A stretch of 64,000 nucleotides of DNA from Thioploca sp. (GCA_012032555.1 JAAUSR010000022.1:1-64000), one strand, 5' to 3'; positions 1 to 9,271 are shown, numbered from the stretch's first letter. Notes: generated from the letters alone by a model not told the origin. Program-made: numbers and translations.

Positions 1-1
1 C

Positions 2-100
2 AGAACACTTGTCAATAAAATTAGATTTCATACAATTGATTTATATGATGAAATAATTGGTGTCTGTGCTGGACTATGGAATTTTTACTTAGCTAATTGA
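2..100 (+). pseudogene. C-terminal tail of a probable DDE transposase, cut by the window edge
   Basis: An open frame enters from the left edge and stops at 98-100. It gives 32 residues ending in GLWNFYLAN. A short basic stretch followed by an aliphatic-GLWNFYL ending resembles the C-termini of IS5-like transposases that I know. Too little is visible to assign a family. It lies directly upstream of a gene stump (143-658) that lacks its N-terminal part, so an insertion or recombination here may have caused that truncation. It could equally be the tail of an unrelated protein. Confidence 0.3.
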
Positions 101-142
101 TTGGTTTTTAACGTGATACAACTCTAAGGTAATGTCTTCCAA

Positions 143-658
143 TTGGAAGAGGAACTAGGAACTCTTAGTTTTGTGAGGAAAATACCAAATACGGGATTCA
201 TCGAAGATGGGATTACACGTTCTCTACTAGCAATCCGGTTACGATCGGAAGATCCAGAGCATTTTAGAGATCTATGTTCAAAAGCCAAAGAATTGTATAA
301 AGAGTATTTAAGAGACTATGAGACGCCTCAATCCCACTCGGTTGGCCATTTAATTTTTATTGAAGGACTTTACCAAGAGTTGCAATGGGGTTATCACCAA
401 GAAAATCAAGATGTTGAGACAAGAAGAAAATTGCATAAAAGTTTTTTTAAAGAAAGCGATGGTATTTTAGATAGCTATATGGAGATATTGAAATCTAAAA
501 ATGGAGTAGAAAAAAATAGAATGAAAACCAGTATAAAAGAGGCATTAAAAGCAGATTGGGAATTTCAGTTTACTTTAAATTTTTTCTTACGTGACAACGC
601 TTACAACGACGAACCTTATAAATTAATAGATAAAAAAATAGAAGATTACTTCAATTGA
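143..658 (+). CDS. C-terminal remnant of a STAND/AAA-type NTPase (winged-helix and helical part)
   Basis: The frame is open from 128; the first usable start is a TTG at 143 with no convincing ribosome binding site. The 171 residues are mostly helical and charged, with no P-loop. The opening, SFVRKIPNTGFIEDGITR..LL, then DP-x-R/F-RDLC-x-KAKELY, aligns by eye with residues about 660-705 of the next protein (SFIKKLPNEYIKLHDNM... then DPSNARRRHYSRIFLDCL). In STAND NTPases this is the winged-helix region just before the TPR helices. The likeliest reading is a 5'-truncated relative of the downstream ATPase, perhaps cut by the transposon whose tail lies at 2-100. It ends 16 bp before the downstream ATG, so the two may be co-transcribed. 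It could instead be a small intact helical protein. Confidence 0.5.
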   Translation: MEEELGTLSFVRKIPNTGFIEDGITRSLLAIRLRSEDPEHFRDLCSKAKELYKEYLRDYETPQSHSVGHLIFIEGLYQELQWGYHQENQDVETRRKLHKSFFKESDGILDSYMEILKSKNGVEKNRMKTSIKEALKADWEFQFTLNFFLRDNAYNDEPYKLIDKKIEDYFN

Positions 659-674
659 GAGTGAGTAACAAGTA

Positions 675-3600
675 ATGAATAAGCAGGTACCTTTCATCAA
701 TCGTGAGGAAGAGTTGAAAAGAATTCAACAAGGGGTTGAAAAATGGGGTGCGCGTCAAATAATTTACATCCATAGTGACCAAGGTGGAATTGGCAAGACT
801 CGTCTACTTCAAAGGCTATTTGAAATATATTCAAAACCTTCTCCGATGCCTTCTTCTAATACGATTAAAAAAGAAATCACGGTGGCTTTAGTACTGGAAT
901 TTAGTCAGTCCGAGTGGATACAAGAATTTGTTCAAAGCGTAAGGGAAGTAGCCAATAAACTCAAGGTGAAATTAATTGAGAAGGATGCTAATTTTAATCC
1001 TCAACAAATGGAAGCTGATTTAAAGGATGTGGTTAGCCAATCACCCGACGCTATTGTTGTTAATGAAGGTTCACATGAGTGTCTTCGCGGACTCATAGAA
1101 CAAGCCGTTAACCAAGGTATCAAAGTATTGACTTTTGATAATGACTTGAAATTTTCAGAACCTATTTTAACGACTAGGGTCTCGCAGGAAGAACGAGAAG
1201 GTGTTAATCAATCTTTAGATCGGTTAGCGGCGGACATCGGCTATCGAGGTGAGATTGCGGTAGCAATAGGTATAGTGAAAGGAGTAGAAGAAAACTTAGC
1301 GCCTTTAAAAAGTCGTCGTCCCTTCTTGGATACGGCTCTGTTAAAATACCCAGATATAAGTGTTGTTAAGTACATTGGTGAGGAGATTCGTTCAAATATA
1401 TCAGAAAATGTCAAGCGAGAAACAAAAGAGCTCATACATGATTATCCTAATATTAAAGCGATTTGGGCCAATGGTAATGAATTTGCTAGGGGTATTGTTG
1501 ATACTTTGATAGAAACAGGACGTACTAACATATCGGTCTACAGTTTTGACTTATGCCTATCGGACCATGAACGTATTCAACAACCCAATAGCCCCTGGAA
1601 AGCAGTAGTTGCTACTAATCCGGTAGAAGCTGGGCGCGTTATGATACGTTTAGCTTACCAAGCGGTTCAGGGTAACAAAATAGAACCCTACTATTCCTTA
1701 CCTATTACTTTAATAGCCCAAAAATCATTAGTAGACACTATTAAGAGTGAGAAATGGCAAGATTATTCTGAGATAGCTTGGACAACGGGGTTACGCAAAG
1801 AGATCAAAGAGAATGAATCCTTGATAGTTTCTAAAATCATCGATTTTGATGATCCTTCTTTTCGGAGTGTATTTAATATAACCCCTAAAATTATTGAACA
1901 GCTTGATGATGAAGATAAGCACTACTTCCAATCTTACTTAGATGCATTACCAAATGAAATAACGGCAAGCGGGGAAATTTCAAAGCAGACCGCCGGGAAA
2001 TTTATAGGATGTTTCAATCAGATATCAGCGCAAAAGCGTATCGTGTTGCAATTGGATACTACCGATTCTATTATCAATGTCGATCGTTGGACGCAATATA
2101 TTTCTAATTTCCTATTATCGGCGGAGAATTATCTATTGTTAATAGCGGGACGTCGTGATAAGGCACTGGTAGAAGAATTCAATGAAAAAGAAACTCAAAT
2201 TATAAAATCTAAACCATTAGAGATTCAAGTTATAGAACTTGAACCCTTCTCAGAGGGGGTAAGTGAAGAATATTTACATCGGAAGCAAGAACTATTGAGC
2301 ATCCAGCTTGAGCCAGAACTGACCAAAAAATTGCTCCTCTTAGCCGCTGGGAGACCAATCTTGCTTGACTTGATTGTAGAATGGCAAGCTCGTGAATTAC
2401 CTTTAGATTGGTTAGCTGAAAGTAGTTTGGAACAATTGGAGCAGTTACAGAAAAATGATAAGGAAGAGTTTGAACACCGAAAGAAGGAACTTGAATCTCA
2501 TTTAGTTAAACGTGTTGCCAACACTCGCCGATCGATGGATTGGTTGATAATAGCCATGACACATACTTATCCTCTAAAAGCAGGAACCATTGGTAAATTG
2601 CTTGGTCTACCTATAGATAAAGCCAAAGAGCTATTTGAAGAAGCTGAAACTTATTCTTTTATAAAAAAACTCCCTAATGAATATATTAAGTTGCATGATA
2701 ATATGCAAGACATGGTTAGTGAACACGTAATACCTACGGTAGACCCAAGTAACGCGCGCCGTCGTCACTATAGCCGCATTTTTCTAGATTGTTTGAAAAA
2801 TGAAATTGACAAACTTACCACTCAAAAGGAACAACTAGAAGAAGAAAAGGAATTAGCTAAAAAAGAGGAAAACCATCTAAAACAACAAGATATTTCGGTA
2901 AAGTTAGATTCGTTAGAGTCAGAAATAAGAGTACAGGAACTGCAACGGTTGCACCATCAGTGTTTCTTAGATGTAACTGAAGGTATCAGTATCTTTATCA
3001 AGCTATTTGATGAGTCACGTAATCAAAAATTTGTTTTTGAATTTCAGGAAAGCTTGTTAAAAGAAGTAGAGCGATATAGTTTGGCTACTCAATCTTACGA
3101 GGTTGGTATCCGCAAAATGGATTATCTACAAAATAACAGCCAATATCAACTGGCCAAAGAATTAGCTGAAAAACTGTTAGAACACAAGAATATTTCTCTT
3201 GAACAACAGATTGAACTACGGCTCAAGCTTAGCAATGCCCTTATTAGATTAGGTTTTTCTGATGAGGCCATCGAAAAGGGTAAAGAAGCATTCCATCTTA
3301 GTCAAGAGAAGAATTTGAAAGATCTAGAAGTTCGTGCTTTGAATTTTCTTGGTTGGGCTTATCGAAATCAAGGAGATTACGATAATGCTTTAGAACATTA
3401 TAACAAAGCCTATACACTTTGTTCTGAACTCCATGATCAAGCCTCCTCCGAGGAACAGCAAAAGAACTGGAAGAGAAAACTCGCTTCTATTATGAATAAT
3501 CAGGCTTATGTAAAAGCGCTTGAAGGTAACCAGAGTATTGCAGAGCAATTAGCGAGTGAAGCACTTAAATGGCGAGAGCAAATCGGATCGGTTATAGATG

Positions 3601-4415
3601 TCGCTGACTCTTACAGCACCCTGGGTGAAATTTATTTTATGAGTTACCGGACAAAAGATGCTATGGTTTGCTATGACCAAGCGCTTGAAATTTTTACTCG
3701 GGAAAATCATAGAGAAAAAATAGCTTTAGCTCGTTGTGGGCGAGCATTAATTTTTTTACTTCAGGAAGAAATAGATAAAGCTGAAGATGATTTAAACTAT
3801 GCTTTTGAGAATGGCTCTAAAAACCAATATCCAAGAATTTTGCATCATCAGGCACGTATTCTTGCAAAAAGAGGTGATTTAAAAGGTGCCTATAAGAAGT
3901 ATGAAGATTGTCGAAAAATCAGTCAAGAAATGAAAGACGAGCGGTATGATTTTAAAAGCTTTGCCGATTTAATTGATCTAACATGGGAACTTAAAGCGTT
4001 TGACAAATGGGAAGGTTTTGCTAGGGAACTTAAGACAAAATTTTCTAAGAAAATGGACTCTTCCTTAAGGGGATCCGCGTTGCGAAAAATTGCTGATCTG
4101 GCTATTTGTGATAATCATTATACTGAGGCACTAACTTTTTATAAAGAAGGCTTACCTTTAATTACAATATATTCTTTTAGAGGTGCTAGCAGTCCTAGCA
4201 GTGAGCCTTTCTTGATTACCAAACAGCTAGAAAGTATCAAAAAACGGATTTGTGCCTGTTCCTCTCCGAAATTACTTAAGCAATTAGGTAGTGATTTAGC
4301 TCAATTTTGGTCAGAAGGAACGGTCGAAATCGCCGGAAAAAAGGAAAAACTTTCTGAAAAATATCATCAGTTAATATGGACTTTCCGGCATTGGGAGAAG
4401 GAAATCAATGAGTAG
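675..4415 (+). CDS. STAND-type ATPase with an inserted periplasmic-binding-protein sensor domain and TPR repeats
   Basis: This is a 1246-residue protein with no signal peptide, so probably cytoplasmic. A Walker A motif, GGIGKTRL, lies at residues 37-44. Instead of continuing the ATPase fold, residues about 68-350 form a complete Peripla_BP_4/RbsB-like sugar-binding-protein domain (ALVLEFSQSEWIQEF..., then DAIVVN, GIKVLTFDND, IKAIWANGNEFARGIV). The ATPase then resumes at about 385-400 with IIDFDDPSFRSVFNI, a stretch that normally follows the P-loop in this family. A Walker B-like RIVLQLDTTD follows at 455-464. Residues 600-705 look like a winged helix, 710-755 a coiled coil, and 820-1170 TPR-like helices. 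The gene overlaps the radical SAM gene by 8 bp, so the two are translationally coupled. My inference is that a small ligand, perhaps a sugar or autoinducer-like molecule, gates oligomerisation. The function is not known. Confidence 0.85.
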   Translation: MNKQVPFINREEELKRIQQGVEKWGARQIIYIHSDQGGIGKTRLLQRLFEIYSKPSPMPSSNTIKKEITVALVLEFSQSEWIQEFVQSVREVANKLKVKLIEKDANFNPQQMEADLKDVVSQSPDAIVVNEGSHECLRGLIEQAVNQGIKVLTFDNDLKFSEPILTTRVSQEEREGVNQSLDRLAADIGYRGEIAVAIGIVKGVEENLAPLKSRRPFLDTALLKYPDISVVKYIGEEIRSNISENVKRETKELIHDYPNIKAIWANGNEFARGIVDTLIETGRTNISVYSFDLCLSDHERIQQPNSPWKAVVATNPVEAGRVMIRLAYQAVQGNKIEPYYSLPITLIAQKSLVDTIKSEKWQDYSEIAWTTGLRKEIKENESLIVSKIIDFDDPSFRSVFNITPKIIEQLDDEDKHYFQSYLDALPNEITASGEISKQTAGKFIGCFNQISAQKRIVLQLDTTDSIINVDRWTQYISNFLLSAENYLLLIAGRRDKALVEEFNEKETQIIKSKPLEIQVIELEPFSEGVSEEYLHRKQELLSIQLEPELTKKLLLLAAGRPILLDLIVEWQARELPLDWLAESSLEQLEQLQKNDKEEFEHRKKELESHLVKRVANTRRSMDWLIIAMTHTYPLKAGTIGKLLGLPIDKAKELFEEAETYSFIKKLPNEYIKLHDNMQDMVSEHVIPTVDPSNARRRHYSRIFLDCLKNEIDKLTTQKEQLEEEKELAKKEENHLKQQDISVKLDSLESEIRVQELQRLHHQCFLDVTEGISIFIKLFDESRNQKFVFEFQESLLKEVERYSLATQSYEVGIRKMDYLQNNSQYQLAKELAEKLLEHKNISLEQQIELRLKLSNALIRLGFSDEAIEKGKEAFHLSQEKNLKDLEVRALNFLGWAYRNQGDYDNALEHYNKAYTLCSELHDQASSEEQQKNWKRKLASIMNNQAYVKALEGNQSIAEQLASEALKWREQIGSVIDVADSYSTLGEIYFMSYRTKDAMVCYDQALEIFTRENHREKIALARCGRALIFLLQEEIDKAEDDLNYAFENGSKNQYPRILHHQARILAKRGDLKGAYKKYEDCRKISQEMKDERYDFKSFADLIDLTWELKAFDKWEGFARELKTKFSKKMDSSLRGSALRKIADLAICDNHYTEALTFYKEGLPLITIYSFRGASSPSSEPFLITKQLESIKKRICACSSPKLLKQLGSDLAQFWSEGTVEIAGKKEKLSEKYHQLIWTFRHWEKEINE

Positions 4416-5577
4416 AGGAGATGATTATACTCGAGTCGCTCGCCTTTTTTCCCACACTAGGCGAAATTTTAGCAATGAAGGTCAGTGTGCCTGTGCCGGT
4501 AGTAGTATGTCAAAGACTTTATCAGCTTGGTTACATATTACTGATAAGTGTAATCTACGTTGTGATTATTGTTATTTACCACATGTTCATGCCAATATGC
4601 CAGTTGAAATAGGATATGCAGCGATTCAGGCAACCGTTCGTTCTGCACTCATTCATCACTATCCGCAAATTAAGCTCAAATACGCTGGTGGTGAGCCCTT
4701 ACTTAATTTTTCTTTGATTACTGAATTACACTGTTATGCTCAATATCTTACTAAACAACATGGGCTTACCCTTGAAGGTGTGGTACTTAGTAATGCTACC
4801 CTGCTTAATTCAGAAATGCTTGCTCAATTGCAAGCACTTGATTTACGACTAATGATTTCTTTGGATGGCTTGGGTATCGCTCATGATCAGCAGCGTTCTT
4901 ACGCAAATGGATGTGGTTCTGTTGATAAAGTTATTCATGGAATCGAACTGGCCATGGCACATGGACTAGTGCCCGCTATCTCTATTACAGTTAGTGGACG
5001 TAATGCAGCACATTTGTCAGAGGTTGTTGCCTGGATATTGAAACGTGATTTACCCTTTAGTTTTAATTTCTACCGTGAAAATGATCTTTCCTCATCCTTT
5101 GATGACTTAAAACTAGAGGAGGACAAGATTATCGCAGGAATGTTAGCCGCTTATAAGGTTATCGAAGAAAATTTATCCAAGCGTAGTTTACTGACTTCAT
5201 TAGTTGATCGCGTTAACCTTGCTGAACCACATCTCTATTCATGTAACACCGGTAGCGCTTATTTAGTCTTCGATCACCAAGGGCAGATTTCAAAGTGCCA
5301 AATGCAAATGGACAAGCCGGTCGCTGTCCTTCCAATAAAGGACCCGTTAGCATTAATCCGAGCGGATCAAACGGGTATTCAAAACCTATCCGTACTTGAG
5401 AAAGAAGAGTGCTGCTTTTGCGAATGGAAAGACTGGTGCGCAGGAGGTTGTCCATTAGATGCCTACCGCGCAACCGGTCGGTATAACGTACATTCTCCTA
5501 ATTGTGTAATTTACAAAGCGCTTTGTCCTGAAGTTATACGTCTTGAAAAATTAAGAACATCGCAAAAGCTATCTTAA
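4408..5577 (+). CDS. Radical SAM/SPASM-domain protein, probable peptide-modifying maturase
   Basis: The 389-residue protein has the radical SAM cluster motif CNLRCDYC (Cys48, Cys52, Cys55), the GGEP motif at about 95 and a SAM-domain strand MISLDGLG. The C-terminus is a SPASM domain with auxiliary-cluster cysteines at SCNTGS, SKCQMQ, CCFCEWKDWCAGGC and NCVIYKALC. SPASM proteins typically modify ribosomally made peptides or enzymes (anSME, RiPP maturases). The ATG at 4408 overlaps the ATPase stop. A second ATG at 4507 begins nearer the conserved domain, so the first 33 residues (containing QCACAGSS) are an unusual extension or an artefact of start choice. No separate precursor-peptide gene was recognised within the island. 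Family confidence is high; the substrate is unknown. Confidence 0.9.
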   Translation: MSRGDDYTRVARLFSHTRRNFSNEGQCACAGSSMSKTLSAWLHITDKCNLRCDYCYLPHVHANMPVEIGYAAIQATVRSALIHHYPQIKLKYAGGEPLLNFSLITELHCYAQYLTKQHGLTLEGVVLSNATLLNSEMLAQLQALDLRLMISLDGLGIAHDQQRSYANGCGSVDKVIHGIELAMAHGLVPAISITVSGRNAAHLSEVVAWILKRDLPFSFNFYRENDLSSSFDDLKLEEDKIIAGMLAAYKVIEENLSKRSLLTSLVDRVNLAEPHLYSCNTGSAYLVFDHQGQISKCQMQMDKPVAVLPIKDPLALIRADQTGIQNLSVLEKEECCFCEWKDWCAGGCPLDAYRATGRYNVHSPNCVIYKALCPEVIRLEKLRTSQKLS

Positions 5578-5661
5578 TCTTCACACACTATCACCAAAAA
5601 AATTGCCGTAGTTAGTTAAGTTAAATACGAATCATCACGTCACCACCAATATAAAATAATA

Positions 5662-7113
5662 TCAATCAGCCGCTAAACTCGATTCCGATTTTTTGATGAC
5701 AACCTTTTGATGATGCGCTAATAATAAAGCTAACGCACAAGAAGCCATCCGACTCAAAGCCGTATCTGCCCGACTGGTTAAGGCAATCGGAACCCGTGCT
5801 CCTAACACAATCCCAGAGGATTGGGCGTCAGCAAGGTATTCCAACTGTTTGGCAACCATATTACCGGCTTCTAAATCTGGCGCCACGACAATATCTGCCT
5901 GCCCAGCCACGGGCGATTCAATCCCTTTAATCCGGGCTGCTTCCACTGATACTGCATTGTCAAAAGCTAAGGGACCATCAATGATTCCCCCCTTAATTTG
6001 CTTGCGATCTGCCATTTTACAAATGGCAGCAGCTTCCATGGTCGATCGCAGTTTGGGATTAATCGTTTCTACGGCAGAAAGTAATGCCACTTTAGGATTA
6101 GTTACATTCAACGCATGGGCTAAATCAATGGCATTTTGGACAATATCGCATTTCGTTTCAAAACTGGGATCAATATTGATAGCGGCATCGGTGACAAATA
6201 AAGGTCGTGGATAAGTGGGTACATCCATCATAAATACATGACTCATTCGGCGAGCCGTTGAAATTCCGGTACCCCGTTGTACCGCCGCATGCATAAGTTC
6301 ATCGGTATGTAAACTGCCTTTCATCAACGCCTCTACTTCACCGGCACGTGCCATGGCTACAGCAGTAGCAGCAGCTTCATGACTATGTTCAGTATTGATG
6401 CATTCATAGTTGGATAAATCGATCGCTTCTACCGCCGCAACGGCTCTGATTTTATCGATTGGTCCCACGAGTATCGGAATGATTAAATTGGTCCGTGCTG
6501 CATCAACAGCACCGCTTAACGAATGCGAATCGACTGGATGGACGATAGCCATCCGAATCGGCTCATATTGTTCAGTCATCGACACCAGTCGATCCAGTTG
6601 AGCACCTGGATACCTTAAGTGAATTTTGGGTAATATTGCTCGAGGACGTTTGATTTTTTCGGTCGGTGCAAACATGTCGGCGATGCCGGTATAAACGACT
6701 TCTTGATTTTGGTTGACACAATGACAGTCAAAAATGATTCGATGATCCAGTTCATGTTTTTCCTTAACCGTAACCGTAACGGTGAGGGTATCACCTAAAG
6801 CCACTGCTCGATAGAATTCCAGCGTTTGTCCATGATAAATGGTGCCTGGACCGGGGAGTTGGTTACCGAGTACATTAGAAAGTAAAGCGCCACTACTCCA
6901 CATACTGTGTCCAATTAATTTTTGAGAGGTACTACTTTGAGCATATTCCCAATCAATATGAGTTGGGTTAACATCACCCGAAACCAAGGCAAATAGATGA
7001 ATATCCTCGGTGGTTAAACTACGGACAATGGTGGCAGAATCACCAATATTAATCTCATCGAAAGTTTTATTTTCGATTAATTCCATAGAAGATAATTTTG
7101 AATTTGATATCAT
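5662..7113 (-). CDS. Bifunctional MaoC-type enoyl-CoA hydratase/phosphate acetyl(butyryl)transferase
   Basis: The 483 residues contain two fused parts. Residues about 15-150 are a MaoC/hot-dog hydratase domain (DIHLFALVSGDVNPTHID, then GHSMWSSGALLSNVLG). Residues about 185-470 are a phosphotransacetylase/phosphotransbutyrylase domain (VEALMKGSLHTDELMHA, then GGIIDGPLAFDNAVS and GQADIVVAPDLEAGNM). The length and order match the fused PRK08190-type family. It probably links acyl-CoA hydration with acyl phosphate formation in fatty acid or hydroxyalkanoate metabolism, which would suit a PHA-making cell. An internal Met10 is an alternative start, close to where homologues usually begin. It is transcribed away from the 7305 lipoprotein gene. 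Confidence 0.88.
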   Translation of the reverse strand: MISNSKLSSMELIENKTFDEINIGDSATIVRSLTTEDIHLFALVSGDVNPTHIDWEYAQSSTSQKLIGHSMWSSGALLSNVLGNQLPGPGTIYHGQTLEFYRAVALGDTLTVTVTVKEKHELDHRIIFDCHCVNQNQEVVYTGIADMFAPTEKIKRPRAILPKIHLRYPGAQLDRLVSMTEQYEPIRMAIVHPVDSHSLSGAVDAARTNLIIPILVGPIDKIRAVAAVEAIDLSNYECINTEHSHEAAATAVAMARAGEVEALMKGSLHTDELMHAAVQRGTGISTARRMSHVFMMDVPTYPRPLFVTDAAINIDPSFETKCDIVQNAIDLAHALNVTNPKVALLSAVETINPKLRSTMEAAAICKMADRKQIKGGIIDGPLAFDNAVSVEAARIKGIESPVAGQADIVVAPDLEAGNMVAKQLEYLADAQSSGIVLGARVPIALTSRADTALSRMASCALALLLAHHQKVVIKKSESSLAAD

Positions 7114-7134
7114 ATTTAAATTACTCGTAACAAG

Positions 7135-7193
7135 GGTTATCCTATGAAAGTGTTTTCCAAGTCAGTTAAAAAGCACGTTATTTTAGGATAACC
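7135..7193. promoter_or_regulatory. Inverted repeat in a divergent intergenic region
   Basis: GGTTATCCTA at 7135-7144 is the exact reverse complement of TAGGATAACC at 7184-7193, with 39 bases between. It lies between the divergent starts of the MaoC-PTA gene and the lipoprotein gene. It could be an operator pair or a stem-loop. No known regulator motif was recognised. Confidence 0.3.
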
Positions 7194-7304
7194 AAGGGTT
7201 GCAACTCTTTGTTGTCACATAGCTAAATGGTTAACATCACTGCTAGTTTAGCACTACCCAAAGTAAATCGTCTGGATATTTTTATTTTAAAGAGTGAATT
7301 GGTT

Positions 7305-8132
7305 ATGAAAAATCTGAAACTCGAGTGGTACTTATTGATATTATTAACGAGTTGTTTTGCAACCAAAGAGACTACCACCATTGATTCCCCAAAAACCAAA
7401 ACAATGCCGGCTCCTGAGGTGATAGCTTCAGTACCACCGCCTCAAAAAAATGACTTATCTTCCCCGTTACCGCAGTTGATTAATCATTCACCTCCCCCGA
7501 TTCAAATGGATATCAATACGCTCTTAAATCGCTTTCATTGTCAGCAAACTGAGACTCAAGTGGTGAGTTGTAATGATTTACGCACTCAAATGGAATGTGA
7601 TCAGTTGAAATTACCTAATCCACTTTGGGGAGCGGTAACACCCCTTTATCCGCTCATATCTTGTATCATTATTCAAACACCTCAAGTGGTTGAAAAAATC
7701 GAACGAGAAGGTTACCTGACTCAACATCAAAATAAACCCAGTTATTATCGACGATATGTGATTTGGAAAGATGGTAAATTTCAATTAATTAAGAATATAG
7801 ATGAACTTCAAAAACTGTTTGCACCTATCGACTCTGCCGAAGAAGCATTAAGCTATGCTTTAATGGCAACCCCATTTCAAGCTCAATACAATCAAACCGT
7901 TAATCCTCAGTATCGTTATTATGTCAGTCTGATTGAAGATACTCATGTGGTCTCAACCGATAAAAATTATCAAATATTATTGTATACTAAGCGGCAAATC
8001 GGCTGCGGCTCACATCCAACTTCAACGATTCTCGTCACGGTAAGCCGTAATGGGTTAATTTCTTATCCATCACAACAATTAGCTTATGGGGATCCGGCTG
8101 AGGATAATTTGTGCATTAACTCCTCAAAATAA
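7305..8132 (+). CDS. Putative lipoprotein of unknown function
   Basis: I chose the ATG at 7305 rather than the earlier ATG at 7227, because only the later start gives a clean lipoprotein signal: MKNLKLEWYLLILLTSC with lipobox LLTSC and lipid-accepting Cys17. A Pro/Ser/Thr-rich linker of about 50 residues follows. The remaining 200 residues are a soluble, Cys-containing domain with aromatic strands (YYRRYVIWKDGKFQLI, YRYYVSLIEDTHVV) and no motif I recognise. No membrane segment follows the signal. The next gene is a membrane-anchored FimV-like protein on the same strand 125 bp away, which suggests an envelope role for both. Function unknown. Confidence 0.7.
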   Translation: MKNLKLEWYLLILLTSCFATKETTTIDSPKTKTMPAPEVIASVPPPQKNDLSSPLPQLINHSPPPIQMDINTLLNRFHCQQTETQVVSCNDLRTQMECDQLKLPNPLWGAVTPLYPLISCIIIQTPQVVEKIEREGYLTQHQNKPSYYRRYVIWKDGKFQLIKNIDELQKLFAPIDSAEEALSYALMATPFQAQYNQTVNPQYRYYVSLIEDTHVVSTDKNYQILLYTKRQIGCGSHPTSTILVTVSRNGLISYPSQQLAYGDPAEDNLCINSSK

Positions 8133-8257
8133 ACCGCCATTTTTCAAAACAGAATCGGTTATAATGTCCCGGGTTTGCTTTACTGAAAATGAGACTGGTT
8201 TTTATTATTTTAACGAAACTCTCACTTCATTGCTACTTCAACTCATAGGTTATTACA

Positions 8258-9250
8258 GTGCAACAATTCAATTTAATATTAGCAATTATATTGAGTTATG
8301 TTAGTTTGGTTTGGTATGGCGTTACTCCAACATCCGCTGAAGAAACCCACACTTACGGGCCAATTAAAGCCGGAGATATGCTGTGGACGATTGCTGGCAA
8401 AGTGAGTCCGCCTTCGGTGAGTCGGCATCAAGTGATATTGGCTTTGCAACAGACTAACCCTCAAGCTTTTAGTGTGCCATGTAATTTTAACTCGTTAAAA
8501 GTGGGTGAAACCCTACGCATTCCTTCGCTAACTGAAATACAAGCCTTTACGCCGGAGAAAGCGATAGCAGAATTAAATAGACAAGATGAAGAATGGCGAA
8601 ATCGTCAGCAAAAAAATATTGTTTGCCCACCGATAACAACACCACCAATGGCGGAGAAAGCTTCTTCTCAAGCAACCGAGGAATCTCAGCAAGCTTCTGC
8701 CGCTGCGGAAAAAGCCACATTAATAACGACTTCTCCTCAAGAAGTGACACAATCTACTACCAATAGCGTTGCCGCTACAACGGTTCAAGCGGAGCCGGCA
8801 ACCACCGAATCTAATTCAGCAACCACTGCGGTAAATATCGCTCCAGCACCGACCCAAGCAGCCGTTCCCTCTCCGGTTCAACCAAACTCATCGGTATCAC
8901 CTAACCATGCGACTACCAGTCCCATTGTACCGCCGAATAACCAATTGGCATTAGTCCCTGAAGTTGAAACCGCAGCAACTGAGTCAGCAGAAACTCCACT
9001 ACCATTACCAACTATCCCCATAACTAGAGAAACCACTGGGTCAGAAAATACTTATAATAATTGGATTTCACCAAAACTAATTGCCTTATTAACGATTGGT
9101 ACTATTATTTTAGTTTTATTATCTATAGGATTACGGAAAAAAGCGGTCAAAAAAAACTTAGCTAATAATGAAAAGTTGGAAGATTATATTTTTACTGAAC
9201 CCTTTGATGAAATGCCATTGCAATCCAATCAATCTGACAAACCATCTTAA
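8258..9250 (+). CDS. FimV/LysM-like envelope protein
   Basis: The protein starts at a GTG and has 330 residues. An N-terminal signal or anchor (residues 5-27) is followed by a FimV N-terminal-type domain at about 32-98: TYGPIKAGDMLWTIAG, then ALQQTNPQAF and LKVGETLRIPSL. A long Ala/Thr/Pro/Ser-rich linker (120-265), a transmembrane helix at about 271-290 (LIALLTIGTIILVLLSIGL) and a short acidic cytoplasmic tail come next. FimV proteins organise cell poles, type IV pili and peptidoglycan binding. This one is much shorter than classical FimV and lacks its long acidic TPR C-terminus. It ends 21 bp before hemE. Confidence 0.75.
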   Translation: MQQFNLILAIILSYVSLVWYGVTPTSAEETHTYGPIKAGDMLWTIAGKVSPPSVSRHQVILALQQTNPQAFSVPCNFNSLKVGETLRIPSLTEIQAFTPEKAIAELNRQDEEWRNRQQKNIVCPPITTPPMAEKASSQATEESQQASAAAEKATLITTSPQEVTQSTTNSVAATTVQAEPATTESNSATTAVNIAPAPTQAAVPSPVQPNSSVSPNHATTSPIVPPNNQLALVPEVETAATESAETPLPLPTIPITRETTGSENTYNNWISPKLIALLTIGTIILVLLSIGLRKKAVKKNLANNEKLEDYIFTEPFDEMPLQSNQSDKPS

Positions 9251-9271
9251 TGGATAGTAACCCATATCATA

